Assembly (NCBI RefSeq): GCF_900091585.1
Contig: NZ_FMHT01000003.1
Location: forward strand, 248,001 to 312,000
DNA: 64,000 bases
DNA from: Micromonospora nigra
Lineage (GTDB): Bacteria > Actinomycetota > Actinomycetes > Mycobacteriales > Micromonosporaceae
Reading direction: 5' to 3'
A program made the position numbers and the translations under genes. A model generated the notes under the pieces. That model was not told the DNA's origin, did not search any database, and was given only the letters and a program-made list of their open reading frames with translations. Within the stretch, counting starts at the first letter, position 1. Each line of letters opens with the position of its first letter. This document shows, one piece after another, positions 38,401 to 48,900 of this stretch.

Positions 38401-39940
38401 TGCCCCGCAACCGCGCGGGGTCCACCCCGGCGGACTCGAACGTCTCCCAGGACGCCTCCAGCAGCAGCCGCTGCTGCGGATCCATCGCCAGGGCCTCACG
38501 CGGACTGATCCCGAAGAAACCGGGATCGAACTCGGCCGCCCCGTACAGGAAGCCCCCTTCCCGGGCGTACGACGTCCCGCTGTGGTCGGGGTCCGGGTCG
38601 AACAGCGACTCCAGGTGCCAGCCCCGGTCGGCGGGGAACTCCGAGATGCCGTCCCCGCCGCCGACCAGCAGGTCCCAGAGCTGCTCCGGGTTGTCCGCCC
38701 CACCCGGATACCGACAGGCCATACCCACGATCGCGATCGGCTCGTCGGTACCGGTGGTGGCGCTGACGGCCAGGTCCGACGCGGATCCGGTCACGCCGGT
38801 CAGCTCGGACCACAGGTGGTCGGCGAGCACGGCCGGGGTGGGGTGGTCGAACACCAGCGTCGAGGCCAGCCGCAGGCCGGTCGCCGCATTGATCCGGTTA
38901 CGCAGATCCACCGCGGTCAGCGAGTCGAAGCCCAACTCCCGGAACGCCCGGTCGGCCGGCACTGCGCTCGCGTCACGGTGCCCGAGCACCTGCGCCACCA
39001 GGCCCCGGACCAGGCTGGCGAGCTGCGCCCGACCCTCATCCTCGGTGAGCCCCGCGAGCCGATCGGCCCAGCCGCCGCCACCCTGCCCGGCCTGCCGACG
39101 AGCGGTGGTCGCGCCGACGAGGGCACGCAGCATCGGTGGTACGAGGCTCCCGGCGGTGGCGGCCCGCAACGCGGTCAGGTCGATGGTTGCCGGCACCAGG
39201 ACCGGGCGTCCCGCCGCGAGTGCGGCGTCGAACAGCGCCAACCCGGTCTCCACGCTCATCGGAGTCAGACCCGCACGAGCCGAACGAGCCCGATCACCCG
39301 CAGACACCGACGCCGCCATCCCCGCCGTGTCCCACATCCCCCACGCCAACGACACCGCCGGCAACCCCACCTGCCGCCGAAACGACGCCAACCCATCCAA
39401 AAACGAGTTACCCGCCGCATACGCACCCTGCCCCGGCGACCCCAACACCCCCGCCACCGACGAAAACACCACAAACAAATCCAGATCCAGACCCACCGTC
39501 GCCTCATGCAAATGCCACGCCGCACCCACCTTCGGCGCCAACACCCGAGCCAACCGATCCGACGTCAACCCCTCAACAACACCGTCATCAAGAACACCCG
39601 CCGCATGCACCACACCCGCAAGCCGACCCCCAACCGCCAACCGACCCACCAAAGACCGCACCGCAGCCCCATCAGTCACATCACACGCCACCACCTCCAC
39701 CGACGCACCCAAACCCGACAAACGCTCCACCAACACACCCACACCAGACGCCCCAGCCCCCGCCGCGACGCCAACACCAACGACCGCACCCCACACCCCG
39801 ACACCAAATGCTCCGCCACCAACGCACCCAGAGCACCCGTACCACCAGTCACCAACACCACACCCGAACCCACCACAGACCCCACAGACCCCACAGAACC
39901 CGCAGAACCCACAGAAGCCCGCACCAGACGCGGCACCCAC
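29468..39940 (-). CDS. Type I modular polyketide synthase, 3' part of gene 4 after frameshift (end of W5, W6, W7)
   Basis: This is the open frame continuing the six-module gene 4 protein beyond the frameshift. Its first ~60 residues (39940 to about 39757; Gly/Cys-rich) are an out-of-frame reading of the KR linker and are not real protein. True PKS sequence begins near [12 protein letters not shown] at about 39750. It encodes the rest of the W5 KR and its ACP, complete modules W6 and W7, and a class 1a C-terminal docking tail (ending near [10 protein letters not shown]). No ribosome-binding site suits an independent start, so it is read as one gene with 39676..59286. With one G restored the joint product would be 9,939 residues. 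It is followed by a 356-bp gap and then gene 3. Confidence 0.85.
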   Translation of the reverse strand: MGAASGAGFCGFCGFCGVCGVCGGFGCGVGDWWYGCSGCVGGGAFGVGVWGAVVGVGVAAGAGASGVGVLVERLSGLGASVEVVACDVTDGAAVRSLVGRLAVGGRLAGVVHAAGVLDDGVVEGLTSDRLARVLAPKVGAAWHLHEATVGLDLDLFVVFSSVAGVLGSPGQGAYAAGNSFLDGLASFRRQVGLPAVSLAWGMWDTAGMAASVSAGDRARSARAGLTPMSVETGLALFDAALAAGRPVLVPATIDLTALRAATAGSLVPPMLRALVGATTARRQAGQGGGGWADRLAGLTEDEGRAQLASLVRGLVAQVLGHRDASAVPADRAFRELGFDSLTAVDLRNRINAATGLRLASTLVFDHPTPAVLADHLWSELTGVTGSASDLAVSATTGTDEPIAIVGMACRYPGGADNPEQLWDLLVGGGDGISEFPADRGWHLESLFDPDPDHSGTSYAREGGFLYGAAEFDPGFFGISPREALAMDPQQRLLLEASWETFESAGVDPARLRGSRTGVFAGVMYHDWATQLMDLPAEVEGYVGTGTSGSVLSGRVAYTFGLEGPAVTVDTACSSSLVALHLAAQALRSGECDLALAGGVTVMATPGTFIEFSRQRGLSRDGRCRSFAASADGTGWGEGVGMLLVQRLSDARRDGRRILAVVRGTAVNQDGASNGLTAPNGPSQQRVIRQALANARLTPAQVDVVEAHGTGTTLGDPIEAQALLATYGQDRPADRPLLLGSIKSNIGHTQAAAGVAGVIKMVLAIRHGLIPPTLHVDEPSPHIDWTAGAVALATETTPWPAVDRPRRAAVSSFGISGTNAHVIIEQPPSPAVIDGAVVERQTPVVPVLLSARTDAALAAQAGRWARWLAGDEALRAVDVAWSSVTTRPALEQRAVVVADDRDDLLAALRALASGEPTGAVLTGTATERGHLAVLFSGQGAQRAGMGRELSGVFPVFAAALDEVCGHLDPMLPQPLRSVLFAEAGSPEAGLLDQTVFTQAGLFAVEVALFRLVESFGVVPDFVGGHSVGEITAAHVAGVLSLADACALVAARGRLMQALPAGGGMLAVAASEADVAASIAGLGEVGIAAVNGPASVVVSGAAATLDEVERVWRERGVRTRRLTVSHAFHSPLMEPMLAEFRGVLETLSFAAPLVPVVSNVTGALADGDEIRTVDYWVRHVREAVRYADGVAALRAAGVDTFVEVGPQSVLTALTADALPGEESTLAVAVQRRDRSEAQGLLAALAELHVRGVEVMWGRWFDGVGAVRVDLPTYAFQHQRFWPQPVARTPDTMVDGADAEFWAAVERGDLTALAGQLGEEAIDALTPALPALTSWRHARTRDTALDGWSYRVGWEPVRPAPATGLTGRWLVVVVAGGTDAGVAKTLTEAGAQVDTLTVAPTVGRMELGERLRRTGADGWAGILCVLPRQDRPLSHAPGVPAGTVVLLTLTQALTDTGLPGRVWALSRSAIAAGPGERTGDIWAAATWGLGRAVALEQPDRWGGLVDLPARADRTTRAALVAVLADGTLDQVAVRRNGVFGRRLMVAAPPAGPGWRPSGTVLVTGGTGALGGHVARWLLANGATEVVLVSRRGSDAPGARELAGELGAAARIVACDVTDAGAVSALVAGLPALTAVVHTAGASGGTSPAYELTDTDLADTMAGKVLGAVHLDAACQDRDLDAFVVFSSVAGVWGGGGQAGYAAGNALLDALVAARRAADRPATALAYGPWADDGMAAGETADGLRRRGFTPLAPDAALAALGRWVNAPEAAPVVTDVDWTRFVAAFTAARPSHLFDRVAPAPTGAQQPRTDAATDGLRARLAALPATGQETLLTDLVRAEAAAVLGHTSTDQVPAGRAFRELGFDSLAAVQLRDRLGRTTGLTLPSTVVFDHPSAAELARFLRAGLVAGVADDAATAGATVVRPPADEPIAIVSMACRFPGGVSSPQELWQLLVDGVDAVTPMPTDRGWDLDALFDTDPERVGTSYTRSGGFLADVADFDAAFFGVNPREALAMDPQQRLLLHTTWEAFERAGLDPQGVRGSATGVFMGTNGQDYATLLLGARSEVEGYQATGNGASVVSGRLAYSFGLHGPAVTVDTACSSSLVALHLAAQSLRSGECDLALAGGVTVMSTPGAFLEFSRQRGLAADGRVKAFGAGAGGTGWGEGVGVLLLQRLSDARRDGRRILAVVGGSAVNQDGASNGLTAPNGPAQQRVIRHALANAGLAPSDIDVIEAHGTGTTLGDPIEAQALIAAYGPGRPADRPLWLGSVKSNIGHTQAAAGAASLIKMVLALRHGTLPATLHADEPTPHVDWASGPLALLTEARPWDADGRPRRAGVSSFGISGTNAHVILEQAPADDPSDPPAPAVATLPWPVSAATAAGLRAQADRLARRLDPTAHPDDQPDAGAVAWALAEGRAHLTHRAAVVAADPQTRLAALRALATGGTHPALVPAAPAVTGGTAVLFSGQGAQRAGMGRELYDTFPVFTAALDEVCGHLDPLLPQPLTEVLFADAGSPQAGLLDQTAFTQAGLFAVEVALFRLVESFGVVPDLVGGHSVGEITAAHVAGVLSLPDACTLVAARGRLMQALPGGGGMLAVNAPEDDVVASLAGRTDVGIAAVNGPTSVVVSGALGALDGIERAWRGRGVRTRRLTVSHAFHSPLMEPMLDEFRSVLAGLSFAAPLIPVVSNLTGALADPDEIRTSAYWVRHVRETVRYADGIAALRTAGVDTFLEVGPAAVLTAMNADLLPDDAVAVATLQAGVPEVTALLTALTTRYAAGRDVDWAALLTPLAGPRPAPRDLPELPTYAFQPQRYWPTLTAPLTADRADTEFWRAVTDGDLDRLGIDTSQPLRDLLPELESWRRRQHRDGTLSGWRYRITWRPRRLTGGDPGSWLLVAPPREAAATVADALRAGGATVHLLTVDPATADRDGLAADLARACAAHQPTALLSLLALDEAPHPGQDALPAGLAANLLLLQAHTGGENAPPLPLWLATAGAVATDDEPATSPWQATSWGLGLTAALEHPRHVGGLVDLPATITGDLGGTLVAALTNTEGEDQLAVRAAGVYARRLVRASGPADGTGWTPRGTVLVTGVADTGHATDWLDREGATVVPLDQPAGGKLTDRMAQLAADGRPVTALLHVPADTGTVPLAELTLADLAADLVATVGDIPRYADELEARSLGALVLCSSTSGVWGSGGRSGQAAGDALLQVLAANRQRAGLPVASVAFGPRADGPTDADLEQLSRRGLPGMAPDLATAALRQAVADGAQVVVADVRWDRFVPAIAAVRSRPLFDELPEAREALRTLHDAEPADDGAADALRERLRPLSDTERDLALVELVTTHAAAVLGLPGTGELGPARAFREVGFDSMTAVQLRNRLRAATGVTLPASVVFDYPTPLALARHLRTLVVADGVVDTTGLLSELDKLDGAFAASAPDPLTRQKLLVQMQAFLARWGDDRPAEAPAAPTLDGASDAELFEFIHRELGGPGGESGPR
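29735..34175 (-). other. PKS module W7: KS-AT(malonyl)-KR(inactive)-ACP
   Basis: KS about 32895-34175, with [10 protein letters not shown] where the other modules have ISPREAL. AT about 31680-32580, GHSVGE and HAFH (31969-32001), malonyl. The KR region about 30080-31490 is degenerate: the Rossmann motif reads [13 protein letters not shown], the catalytic Lys is absent, Tyr is replaced by Gln (codon 30350-30352) and the following Asn by Asp (30338-30340). The KR should be inactive, leaving a beta-ketone. ACP about 29735-29990 has GFDSM instead of GFDSL. Confidence 0.88.
34240..38740 (-). other. PKS module W6: KS-AT(malonyl)-KR(A1-type)-ACP
   Basis: KS about 37460-38740. AT about 36240-37160 with GHSVGE and HAFH (36549-36580), malonyl; nearly identical in DNA to the W5 AT. 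KR about 34620-36060 has TGGTGALG, no LDD (HTAGASGGT), WGGGGQAGY active site (A1). ACP about 34240-34480 reads [15 protein letters not shown] hydroxyl is predicted next to the W7 ketone. Confidence 0.88.
36298..37030 (-). repeat. AT repeat block, copy in W6
   Basis: About 730 bp spanning most of the AT of W6 is nearly base-for-base identical to 41580-42312 in W5, differing at only a few positions that I could find by eye. Shorter, less perfect versions occur in W4 (47114-47625), W3 (about 52340-52880) and W1 (about 61740-62400). Identity at synonymous sites indicates recent duplication or gene conversion rather than protein-level conservation. Confidence 0.88.
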
Positions 39941-42900
39941 ACCCCACCCGACCGCACGGCCACCTGACCGCCGACGGTGGTGTCGTCGAGGGTGCCGGTG
40001 AGCACGCCCAGCAGTTCGGGCGTCAGGTCAGCGGGCTCCGCGTCGGTGTCCAGGTCCACGAGGACCACGCGGCCGGGGTGTTCCGACTGGGCCGATCGGA
40101 GGAGGCCCCACACGGCGGCGCCCGCCAGGTCGGTGACCCGGTCGTCGTCGCGGGCGGCGACCGCGCCACGGGTCACCGTGACGAGGGTCGTGCCGGCGAG
40201 CGCGTCGGCGGCCAGCCACGCCTGGGTGACCGCGAGGACGTCCGACGTCACCGTCCGGGTGTGCGCGGGCAGGTCGTCGACCTGCTCGGGGGTGGCGGGG
40301 ACCGGCAGCACGAGGACGCGCGGGGCGTCGGCGCCGGCGGTGATCGCAGCCACGATCGCCGCCACGTCGGGGTACGCCGTCAGGCCGGCCGGGAGCTGCG
40401 TCCGGTGCCCGGCGGTGCCGGTCAGCACAGCCCAGCCGGACACCGGCCCGGTCGGTGTGACCTGGGCCGCCTGCCAGGAGACCTCGAACAGTGACCGGGC
40501 AGCGGCGTCGGGGGCGGCCACCCCGGTCAGCTCACGCAGCACGAGCGAGTCCACCGACACGACCGGCGCACCCGACTCGTCGGCCGCCACCAGACGCACC
40601 GCCGCACCGGACCGCGCCAACCGCACCCGCAACACCCGCGCACCCGACGCGTACACCTGCACACCCTCGAACGCAAACGGCACCCGCGGCCCCGACACGT
40701 CCTCGGCCAGCAGCAACCCGATCGGATGCAACGCCGCGTCCAACAACGCCGGATGCACCCCGAACCGCACCGCCTCACCAGCCGCGTCCTCCGGCAACAC
40801 CACCTCGGCATACACCTCACCGTCACCGGCCCACACCCGACGCAACCCACGGAACACCGGCCCGTACGACAGACCACCCCCCGCCAGCACGTCATACCAA
40901 CCCGCCAGATCCACCTCCGACACCCCGACCGGCGGCCACACGCCCACAGCCGGCTCCTCAACCGACGCGGGCTCCAACACACCCTCGGCGTGCCGGGTCC
41001 AGCCTGCCTCCGGGTCGTTCTCGGGTCGGGAGTGGATGGTCATGCTGCGCTGCGGCGCATCGGCGGGCCCGTCGACCCGCACCTGGATGCGTACGCCCCC
41101 GGCGTCGGGGACGACCAGCGGCGTGGCCACGGTCAGGTCCCGGAGCCGGGGAAGTCCCGCCTCGTCACCGGCGCGTACGGCCAGTTCGACGAGTGCGGTG
41201 CCCGGTACCAGGGTCAGGCCGGCGACCGTGTGGTCGGCGAGCCAGGGGTGCGTGGTCAGGGAGAGGCGGCCGGTCAGCACCACCTCGTCGTCGCCGGCCA
41301 GGTCGACCGCCGCGCCGAGCAGTGGGTGCGCAGCGTCGCCGAGTCCCGCCCCCGACACGTCCCCGGTCCGGGGCCGGGGGGTCGCGGGCCAGTACCGCTG
41401 GTGCGCGAAGGCGTACGTGGGCAGATCAACCCGCCGTGCCCCGGTGTCGGCGAACCACTGCCGCCACGTCACCGGCACGCCGGTGACGTGCAGCTCGGCC
41501 AGGGCGGCGAGCAGGGCGGTGACCTCGGGCCGGTCCTTGCGCTGGGCGGCAACGGACAGCACATCGTCGTCGGGCAGGATGTCAGCGGTCAACGCGGTCA
41601 GCACACTCTGCGGACCGACCTCCACGAACGTGTCGACCCCGGCCGCCCGCAACGCGGCGACCCCGTCGGCGTACCGGACGGCCTCCCGCACATGCCGCAC
41701 CCAGTAGTCGACCGTACGGATCTCGTCGGCGTCGGCGAGCGCCCCGGTCACATTCGACACGACCGGCACCAGCGGCGCGGCGAAGGACAACGTCTCCAGA
41801 ACCGCCCGGAACTCGGCCAGCATCGGCTCCATCAACGGACTGTGGAACGCATGACTCACCGTCAACCGCCGGGTCCGCACCCCCCGCTCCCGCCAGACCC
41901 GCTCCACCTCGTCCAGGGTGGCGGCGGCACCGGACACCACCACCGAAGCCGGCCCGTTGACCGCGGCGATCCCCACCTCGCCCAGACCGGCGATCGAAGC
42001 CGCGACATCAGCCTCCGACGCAGCCACGGCCAGCATCCCACCACCAGCCGGCAACGCCTGCATCAACCGACCCCGCGCCGCCACCAACGCACACGCATCC
42101 GCCAACGACAGCACCCCGGCCACATGAGCGGCAGTGATCTCACCGACGGAGTGACCACCCACGAAGTCCGGGACGACCCCGAACGACTCCACGAGCCGGA
42201 ACAACGCCACCTCAACCGCGAACAACCCCGCCTGCGTGAACACCGTCTGATCCAACAGACCCGCCTCCGGCGAGCCCGCCTCAGCGAACAACACCGACCT
42301 GAGCGGCTGCGGCAACAACGCATCCAGCAGTCCACACACCTCGTCCAACGCGGACGCGAACACCGGGAACACGCCGGACAACTCCCGACCCATCCCGGCA
42401 CGCTGCGCACCCTGACCCGAGAACAGCAGGGCAAGCTGCCCGCGCTGCTCGGGAGCGCCGGTCAGCACAGCGGCGGACGGCTCACCGGCAGCGAGGGCAC
42501 GCAGGCCGGCCAGCAGGTCGTGGCGATCAGCAGCGCTCACCACCGCCCGCTGCTCCAACATTGACCGGGTGGTCACCGACGACCACGCCACATCCACCGG
42601 ACGCATCCGCTCGTCACCGGCCAACCACCGCGCCCACCGACCCGCCTGCAACGCCAGGGCCGCCTCCGACCGGGCGGACAGCAACACCGGCACGGCCCGC
42701 GTCAGCCCACCCTCGGACTGGACGGACGGCACGATCTCGCCGTCGACCACGGGCCGACCATCCGGCGCCGGAAAGACACCGTCGGCGGGCGGCTGCTCGA
42801 TGATGACGTGGGCGTTGGTGCCGGAGATGCCGAATGACGACACCGCCGCCCGACGCGGCCGGTCCACGGCCGGCCACGGCGTCGCCTCCGTCGCCAGGTC

Positions 42901-45900
42901 CACCGCACCGGCCGTCCAGTCGACGTGCGGGGACGGCTCATCCACGTGCAGGGTCGGCGGAACCACACCATGCCGCATCGCCAGGACCATCTTGATCACC
43001 CCGGCCACCCCGGCAGCGGCCTGGGTGTGACCGATGTTCGACTTGATCGACCCGAGCAGCAGCGGACGGTCGGCGGGCCGGTCCTGCCCGTAGGTGGCCA
43101 GCAGGGCCTGCGCCTCGATCGGGTCGCCGAGGGTGGTACCGGTGCCGTGCGCTTCCACGACGTCGACCTGGGCGGGGGTGAGTCGGGCGTTGGCGAGAGC
43201 CTGCCGGATCACCCGCTGCTGCGACGGCCCGTTCGGCGCGGTCAACCCGTTCGACGCACCGTCGGAGTTGACGGCCGTGCCGCGAACGATCGCGTACACC
43301 CGCCGGCCCTCCCGGCGCGCGTCCGACAACCGCTGCACCAGCAGCATGCCGACGCCCTCGCCCCAGCCGGTGCCGTCGGCGGACGCCGCGAACGACCTGC
43401 ACCGGCCGTCGCGGGACAGACCCCGCTGCCGGGAGAACTCGATGAACGTGCCCGGCGTGGCCATCACCGTCACACCACCGGCCAGCGCCAGGTCACACTC
43501 CCCCGACCGCAACGCCTGCGCCGCCAGGTGCAACGCCACCAACGACGACGAACACGCCGTGTCCACGGTGACCGCCGGACCTTCCAACCCGAACGTGTAC
43601 GCCACCCGACCGGACAACACACTGCCCGACGTGCCGGTGCCGACATAGCCCTCGGCGTCCGGCGGCAGGTCGGCCAGGCGGGAGGCGTAGTCGTGGTACA
43701 TGACGCCGGCGAACACGCCGGTGCGGCTGCCCCGCAACCGCGCCGGGTCGAGGCCGGCGGACTCGAACGTCTCCCACGTGGTTTCCAGCAGCAGCCGCTG
43801 CTGCGGGTCCATCGCTATCGCCTCGCGGGGCGAGATGCCGAAGAACGCGGGGTCGAAGTCCGCCGCTCCGGGCAGGAAACCTCCGTGCCGGGTGTACGAC
43901 GTGCCGCTGTGGTCCGGGTTCGGGTCGAACAGCGACTCCAGGTGCCAGCCCCGGTCGGCGGGGAACTCCGAGATGCCGTCCCCGCCGCCGACCAGCAGGT
44001 CCCAGAGCTGCTCCGGGTTGTCCGCCCCACCCGGATACCGACAGGCCATACCCACGATCGCGATCGGCTCGTCGGTGGTGACGGCGCGGGCCGTCGACCG
44101 GCGGGCGGTGAGTCGGCCGGAGATCTCGGCGTGCAGGTGGTCGGCGAGCACGGCCGGGGTGGGGTGGTCGAACACCAGCGTCGAGGCCAGCCGCAGGCCG
44201 GTCGCCGCATTGATCCGGTTACGCAGATCCACCGCGGTCAGCGAGTCGAAGCCCAACTCCCGGAACGCCCGGTCGGCCGGCACTGCGCTCGCGTCACGGT
44301 GCCCGAGCACCTGCGCCACCAGGCCCCGGACCAGGCTGGCGAGCTGCGCCCGACCCTCATCCTCGGTGAGCCCCGCGAGCCGATCGGCCCAGCCGCCGCC
44401 ACCCTGCCCGGCCTGCCGGCGAGCGGTGGTCGCGCCGACGAGGGTCCGCAGGACGGTCGGCACCGGGCCGGCGCCGAGTGCGGTCCGCATGGCCGGTACG
44501 TCGAGCACCGCCGGTACCGGTGCCGGCAGTCCGGCCGCGAGTGCGGCGTCGAACAGCGCCAACCCGGTCTCCACGCTCATCGGAGTCAGACCCGCACGAG
44601 CCGAACGAGCCCGATCACCCGCAGACACCGACGCCGCCATCCCCGCCGTGTCCCACATCCCCCACGCCAACGACACCGCCGGCAACCCCACCTGCCGCCG
44701 AAACGACGCCAACCCATCCAAAAACGAGTTACCCGCCGCATACGCACCCTGCCCCGGCGACCCCAACACCCCCGCCACCGACGAAAACACCACAAACAAA
44801 TCCAGATCCAGACCCACCGTCGCCTCATGCAAATGCCACGCCGCACCCACCTTCGGCGCCAACACCCGAGCCAACCGATCCGACGTCAACCCCTCAACAA
44901 CACCGTCATCAAGAACACCCGCCGCATGCACCACACCCGCAAGCCGACCCCCAACCGCCAACCGACCCACCAAAGACCGCACCGCAGCCCCATCAGTCAC
45001 ATCACACGCCACCACCTCCACCGACGCACCCAAACCCGACAAACGCTCCACCAACACACCCACACCAGACGCCCCAGCCCCCCGCCGCGACGCCAACACC
45101 AACGACCGCACCCCACACCCCGACACCAAATGCTCCGCCACCAACGCACCCAGAGCACCCGTACCACCAGTCACCAACACCACACCCGAACCCACCACAG
45201 ACCCCACAGACCCCACAGACCCCACAGAACCCGCAGAACCCACAGAAGCCCGCACCAGACGCGGCACCCACACCCCACCCGACCGCACGGCCACCTGACC
45301 GCCCGTCGGGTCGTCGGCGGCCCGGGCGAGCAGGCCGAGTGTGTCCGTGTCCAGGTCGCCGTCGAGGTCGGCCAGAACGACCCGGCCCGGGTGTTCGCTC
45401 TGCGCGGCGCGCAGCAGGCCCCACACGGCCGTGCCCGCCAGGTCGGTGATCCGGTCGTCGGGGTGGGCCGCCACGGCGCCCCGGGTGACCACGACGAGCC
45501 GCGTGTCGGCGAGCGCGTCGGCGGCCAGCCACGCCTGGGTGACCGCGAGGACGTCGGCGGTGACCCGCCGGGTGGTGTCCGGGACGTCGACGGCGGTCCC
45601 CTCGGGCAGCGGCAGGAGCAGCGCGCGGGGCGCGGTGGCCCGGCCGGCGCCGACGGCTGCGGTCAGTGCCGCGACGTCGGGGTACGCGGGTAGGTCCGGC
45701 AGGCCGACGGTCCGGTCCGCGCCGGCCAGCAGCACCCAGTCGGACGGGTCGGCGGCGGTGAGGTCCTCGGGTTGCCAGGAGACCTCGAACAGTGACCGCG
45801 CCGCACCGCCCGGCGCAACGACGCCGGTCAGCTCCCGCAGCACGAGCGAGTCCACCGACACGACCGGCGCACCCGACTCGTCGGCCGCCACCAGACGCAC

Positions 45901-48900
45901 CGCCGCACCGGACCGCGCCAACCGCACCCGCAACACCCGCGCACCCGACGCGTACACCTGCACACCCTCGAACGCAAACGGCACCCGCGGCCCCGACACG
46001 TCCTCGGCCAGCAGCAACCCGATCGGATGCAACGCCGCGTCCAACAACGCCGGATGCACCCCGAACCGCACCGCCTCACCAGCCGCGTCCTCCGGCAACA
46101 CCACCTCGGCATACACCTCACCGTCACCGGCCCACACCCGACGCAACCCACGGAACACCGGCCCGTACGACAGACCACCCCCCGCCAGCACGTCATACCA
46201 ACCCGCCAGATCCACCTCCGACGCACCAACCGGCGGCCACACGCCCACAGCCGGCTCCTCAACCGACGCGGGCTCCAACACACCCTCGGCGTGCCGGACC
46301 CACTCGGGATCGCCGTCGGACTGGGAGTGCAGTGCGACCGGCCGGGCACCGGTGCCGTCGGGCGGGCCGACGCGTACCTGCACGCGGACCGCCCCGGTGT
46401 CGGGCAGCACCAGCGGGGTGGCGATGGTCAGTTCCCGCAGTCGGGGGACGCCCGCCTCGTCACCGGCCCGGACGGCCAGTTCGACCAGGGCCGTGCCGGG
46501 GACGACCACGACTCCGGCGACGGTGTGGTCGGCGAGCCACGGGTGGGTGGCGACGGACAGGCGGCCGGTGAGCACCACCATGTCCTCGCCGGCGACGGTG
46601 ACCGCCGCCCCGAGCAGCGGGTGCCCGGCCGCACCGAGTCCGGCGCCGGTGACGTCACCGGCCCGGGCCCTACCGATGCCGAGCCAGTAGCGTTCGTGCT
46701 GGAACGCGTACGTGGGCAGGTCGACCCACTGCGGGTCCACCCCGGCATACCACTGCGGCCAGGTGACGGGTACGCCGTGTACGTGCAGGTCGGCCAGGGC
46801 GGCGAGCAGGGCGCGCGGCTCGGGCCGGTCCCGCCGCTGGGCGGCCACGGTGAGCACGCCCTCGGCGGCCGGCAACGCGTCGGCGGTCATGGCGGTCAGG
46901 ACGCTCTGCGGTCCGATCTCGACGAAGGTGTCGACGCCGGCGGCGTGCAGGGCGGTGATCCCGTCGGCGAACCGGACGGCCTCCCGGACGTGCCGCACCC
47001 AGTAGTCGGCGCAGGTCAGCTCCTGCGGGTCGGCGACCGTGCCGGTCAGGTTCGACACGACCGGCACCAGCGGCGCCCGGAACGTCAGGCCGTCGAGTAC
47101 CGCCCGGAACTCGTCGAGCATCGGCTCCATCAACGGACTGTGGAACGCATGACTCACCGTCAACCGGCGGGTCCGTACACCCCTGTCCCGCCAGACCCGC
47201 TCCACCTCGTCCAGGGTGGCGGCGGCACCGGACACCACCACCGAAGCCGGCCCGTTGACCGCGGCGATCCCCACCTCGCCCAGGCCGGCGATCGACTCCG
47301 CGACATCAGCCTCCGACGCAGCCACGGCCAGCATCCCACCACCGGCCGGCAACCCCTGCATCAACCGACCCCGCGCCGCCACCAACGCACACGCATCCGC
47401 CAACGACAGCACCCCGGCCACATGAGCGGCAGTGATCTCACCGACGGAGTGACCACCCACGAAGTCCGGCACCACACCGAACGACTCCACGAGCCGGAAC
47501 AACGCCACCTCAACCGCGAACAACCCCGCCTGCGTGAACACCGTCTGATCCAACAGACCAGCCTCCGGCGAGCCCGCCTCAGCGAACAACACCGACCTGA
47601 GCGGCTGCGGCAGCATCGGGTCCAGGTGTCCACACACCTCATCCAGAGCCGCTGCGAACACCGGGAACACGCCGGACAACTCCCGACCCATCCCGGCACG
47701 CTGCGCACCCTGACCCGAGAACAGGACCGCGAGCGGGCCCCGGGGCGTGCCGGTGCCGGTGACCACGGTGCCGGCCGGCGCGTCGGTGGCAAGGGCGCGC
47801 AGCCCGGTCAGCAACTCGTCCCGGTCCGCCGCCGTGATGACGGCGCGGTGTTCCAGGACGGCCCGGCCGGTCACGGAGGACCAGCCCACGTCGACCGGGT
47901 GCAGGTCCTCGTCGGCGGCGAGCCAGGCGGCCCAGCGCTGCGCCTGGGCGGCGAGGGCGGTCTCGCTGCGCGCCGACAGCAGCACGGCCGCCGGGGCGAC
48001 CGGCGTGGGCGAAGACGACGGACGGGTCACGGCGGGCGGCTGCTCGATGATCACGTGGGCGTTGGTGCCACTGACCCCGAACGAGGAGACCGCCGCTCGG
48101 CGCGGCCGGCCCGGCTGCGGCCACGGCCGTGCCTCGGTGAGCAGTTCGACGGCGCCGGCCGTCCAGTCGACGTGCGGGGACGGCTCGTCGACGTGCAGGG
48201 TGCGCGGCATGGTGCCGTGTCGCATCGCCATGATCATCTTGATGATGCCGGCCACCCCGGCGGCGGCCTGGGTGTGCCCGATGTTCGACTTGATCGAGCC
48301 CAGCCACAGCGGACGGTCGGCCGGCCGGTCCTGCCCGTAGGTGGCCAACAGCGCCTGCGCCTCGATCGGGTCACCCAGGGTGGTACCGGTGCCGTGCGCC
48401 TCGACCGCGTCCACGTCGGCGGGGGTCAGCCGGGCGTTGGCGAGAGCCTGCCGGATCACCCGCTGCTGCGACGGACCGTTCGGCGCGGTCAACCCGTTCG
48501 ACGCACCGTCCTGGTTCACCGCAGTGCCCCGCACCACGGCCAGAATCCGACGGCCGTCCCGCCGCGCGTCCGACAGCCGCTGCACCAGCAGCATCCCCAC
48601 GCCCTCGGACCAGCCGGTGCCGTCCGCCGACGCCGCGAACGACCTGCACCGGCCGTCGGCCGACAGGCCACGCTGGCGCGAGAACTCGATGAACGTGCCC
48701 GGCGTGGCCATCACCGTCACACCACCAGCCAGCGCCAGGTCACACTCCCCCGACCGCAACGCCTGCACCGCCAGGTGCAACGCCACCAACGACGACGAAC
48801 ACGCCGTGTCCACGGTGACCGCCGGACCTTCCAACCCGAACGTGTAGGCGACCCGGCCGGAGACGATGCTGCCGGAGTTGCCGGTGCCGATGTAGCCCTC

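Larger units (their letters stand above)
38837..39973 (-). repeat. KR-ACP repeat block, copy in W5
   Basis: This block is nearly identical to 44161-45303 in W4. The longest clean stretch is about 39217-39973 against 44541-45303; the differences I found there are one 9-bp repeat unit (VGS linker) and the 1-nt deletion. A diverged island (about 39123-39216) interrupts the identity. On the coding strand it uses many TTG, GTG, GGG, TCG and TTT codons, unlike the CTG/GTC/GGC preference of flanking modules. Confidence 0.9.
38820..44075 (-). other. PKS module W5: KS-AT(malonyl)-DH-KR(B-type, frameshifted)-ACP
   Basis: KS about 42800-44075. AT about 41520-42440, HAFH (41830-41862), malonyl. DH about 40530-41340 with [10 protein letters not shown] (41200-41232). 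KR about 39160-40500: TGGTGALG lies in the upstream frame, while LDD (near 39590-39610) and [10 protein letters not shown] (near 39410-39440) lie in the downstream frame, split by the frameshift at 39757-39761. ACP about 38820-39060. If read through, the module gives the third double bond of a conjugated triene. Confidence 0.85.

Noticed and set aside
39757..39761. Programmed -1 ribosomal frameshifting at the G5 run
   Set aside because: The coding-strand context CGG CGG GGG CTG is not a proper X XXY YYZ slippery site, and the W4 copy simply has one more base.
39757..39940. N-terminal Gly/Cys-rich segment of the 29468..39940 frame as a genuine protein start
   Set aside because: It is the out-of-frame reading of the W5 KR linker and cofactor motif. 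No ribosome-binding site precedes it and the in-frame PKS sequence begins only after the frameshift.
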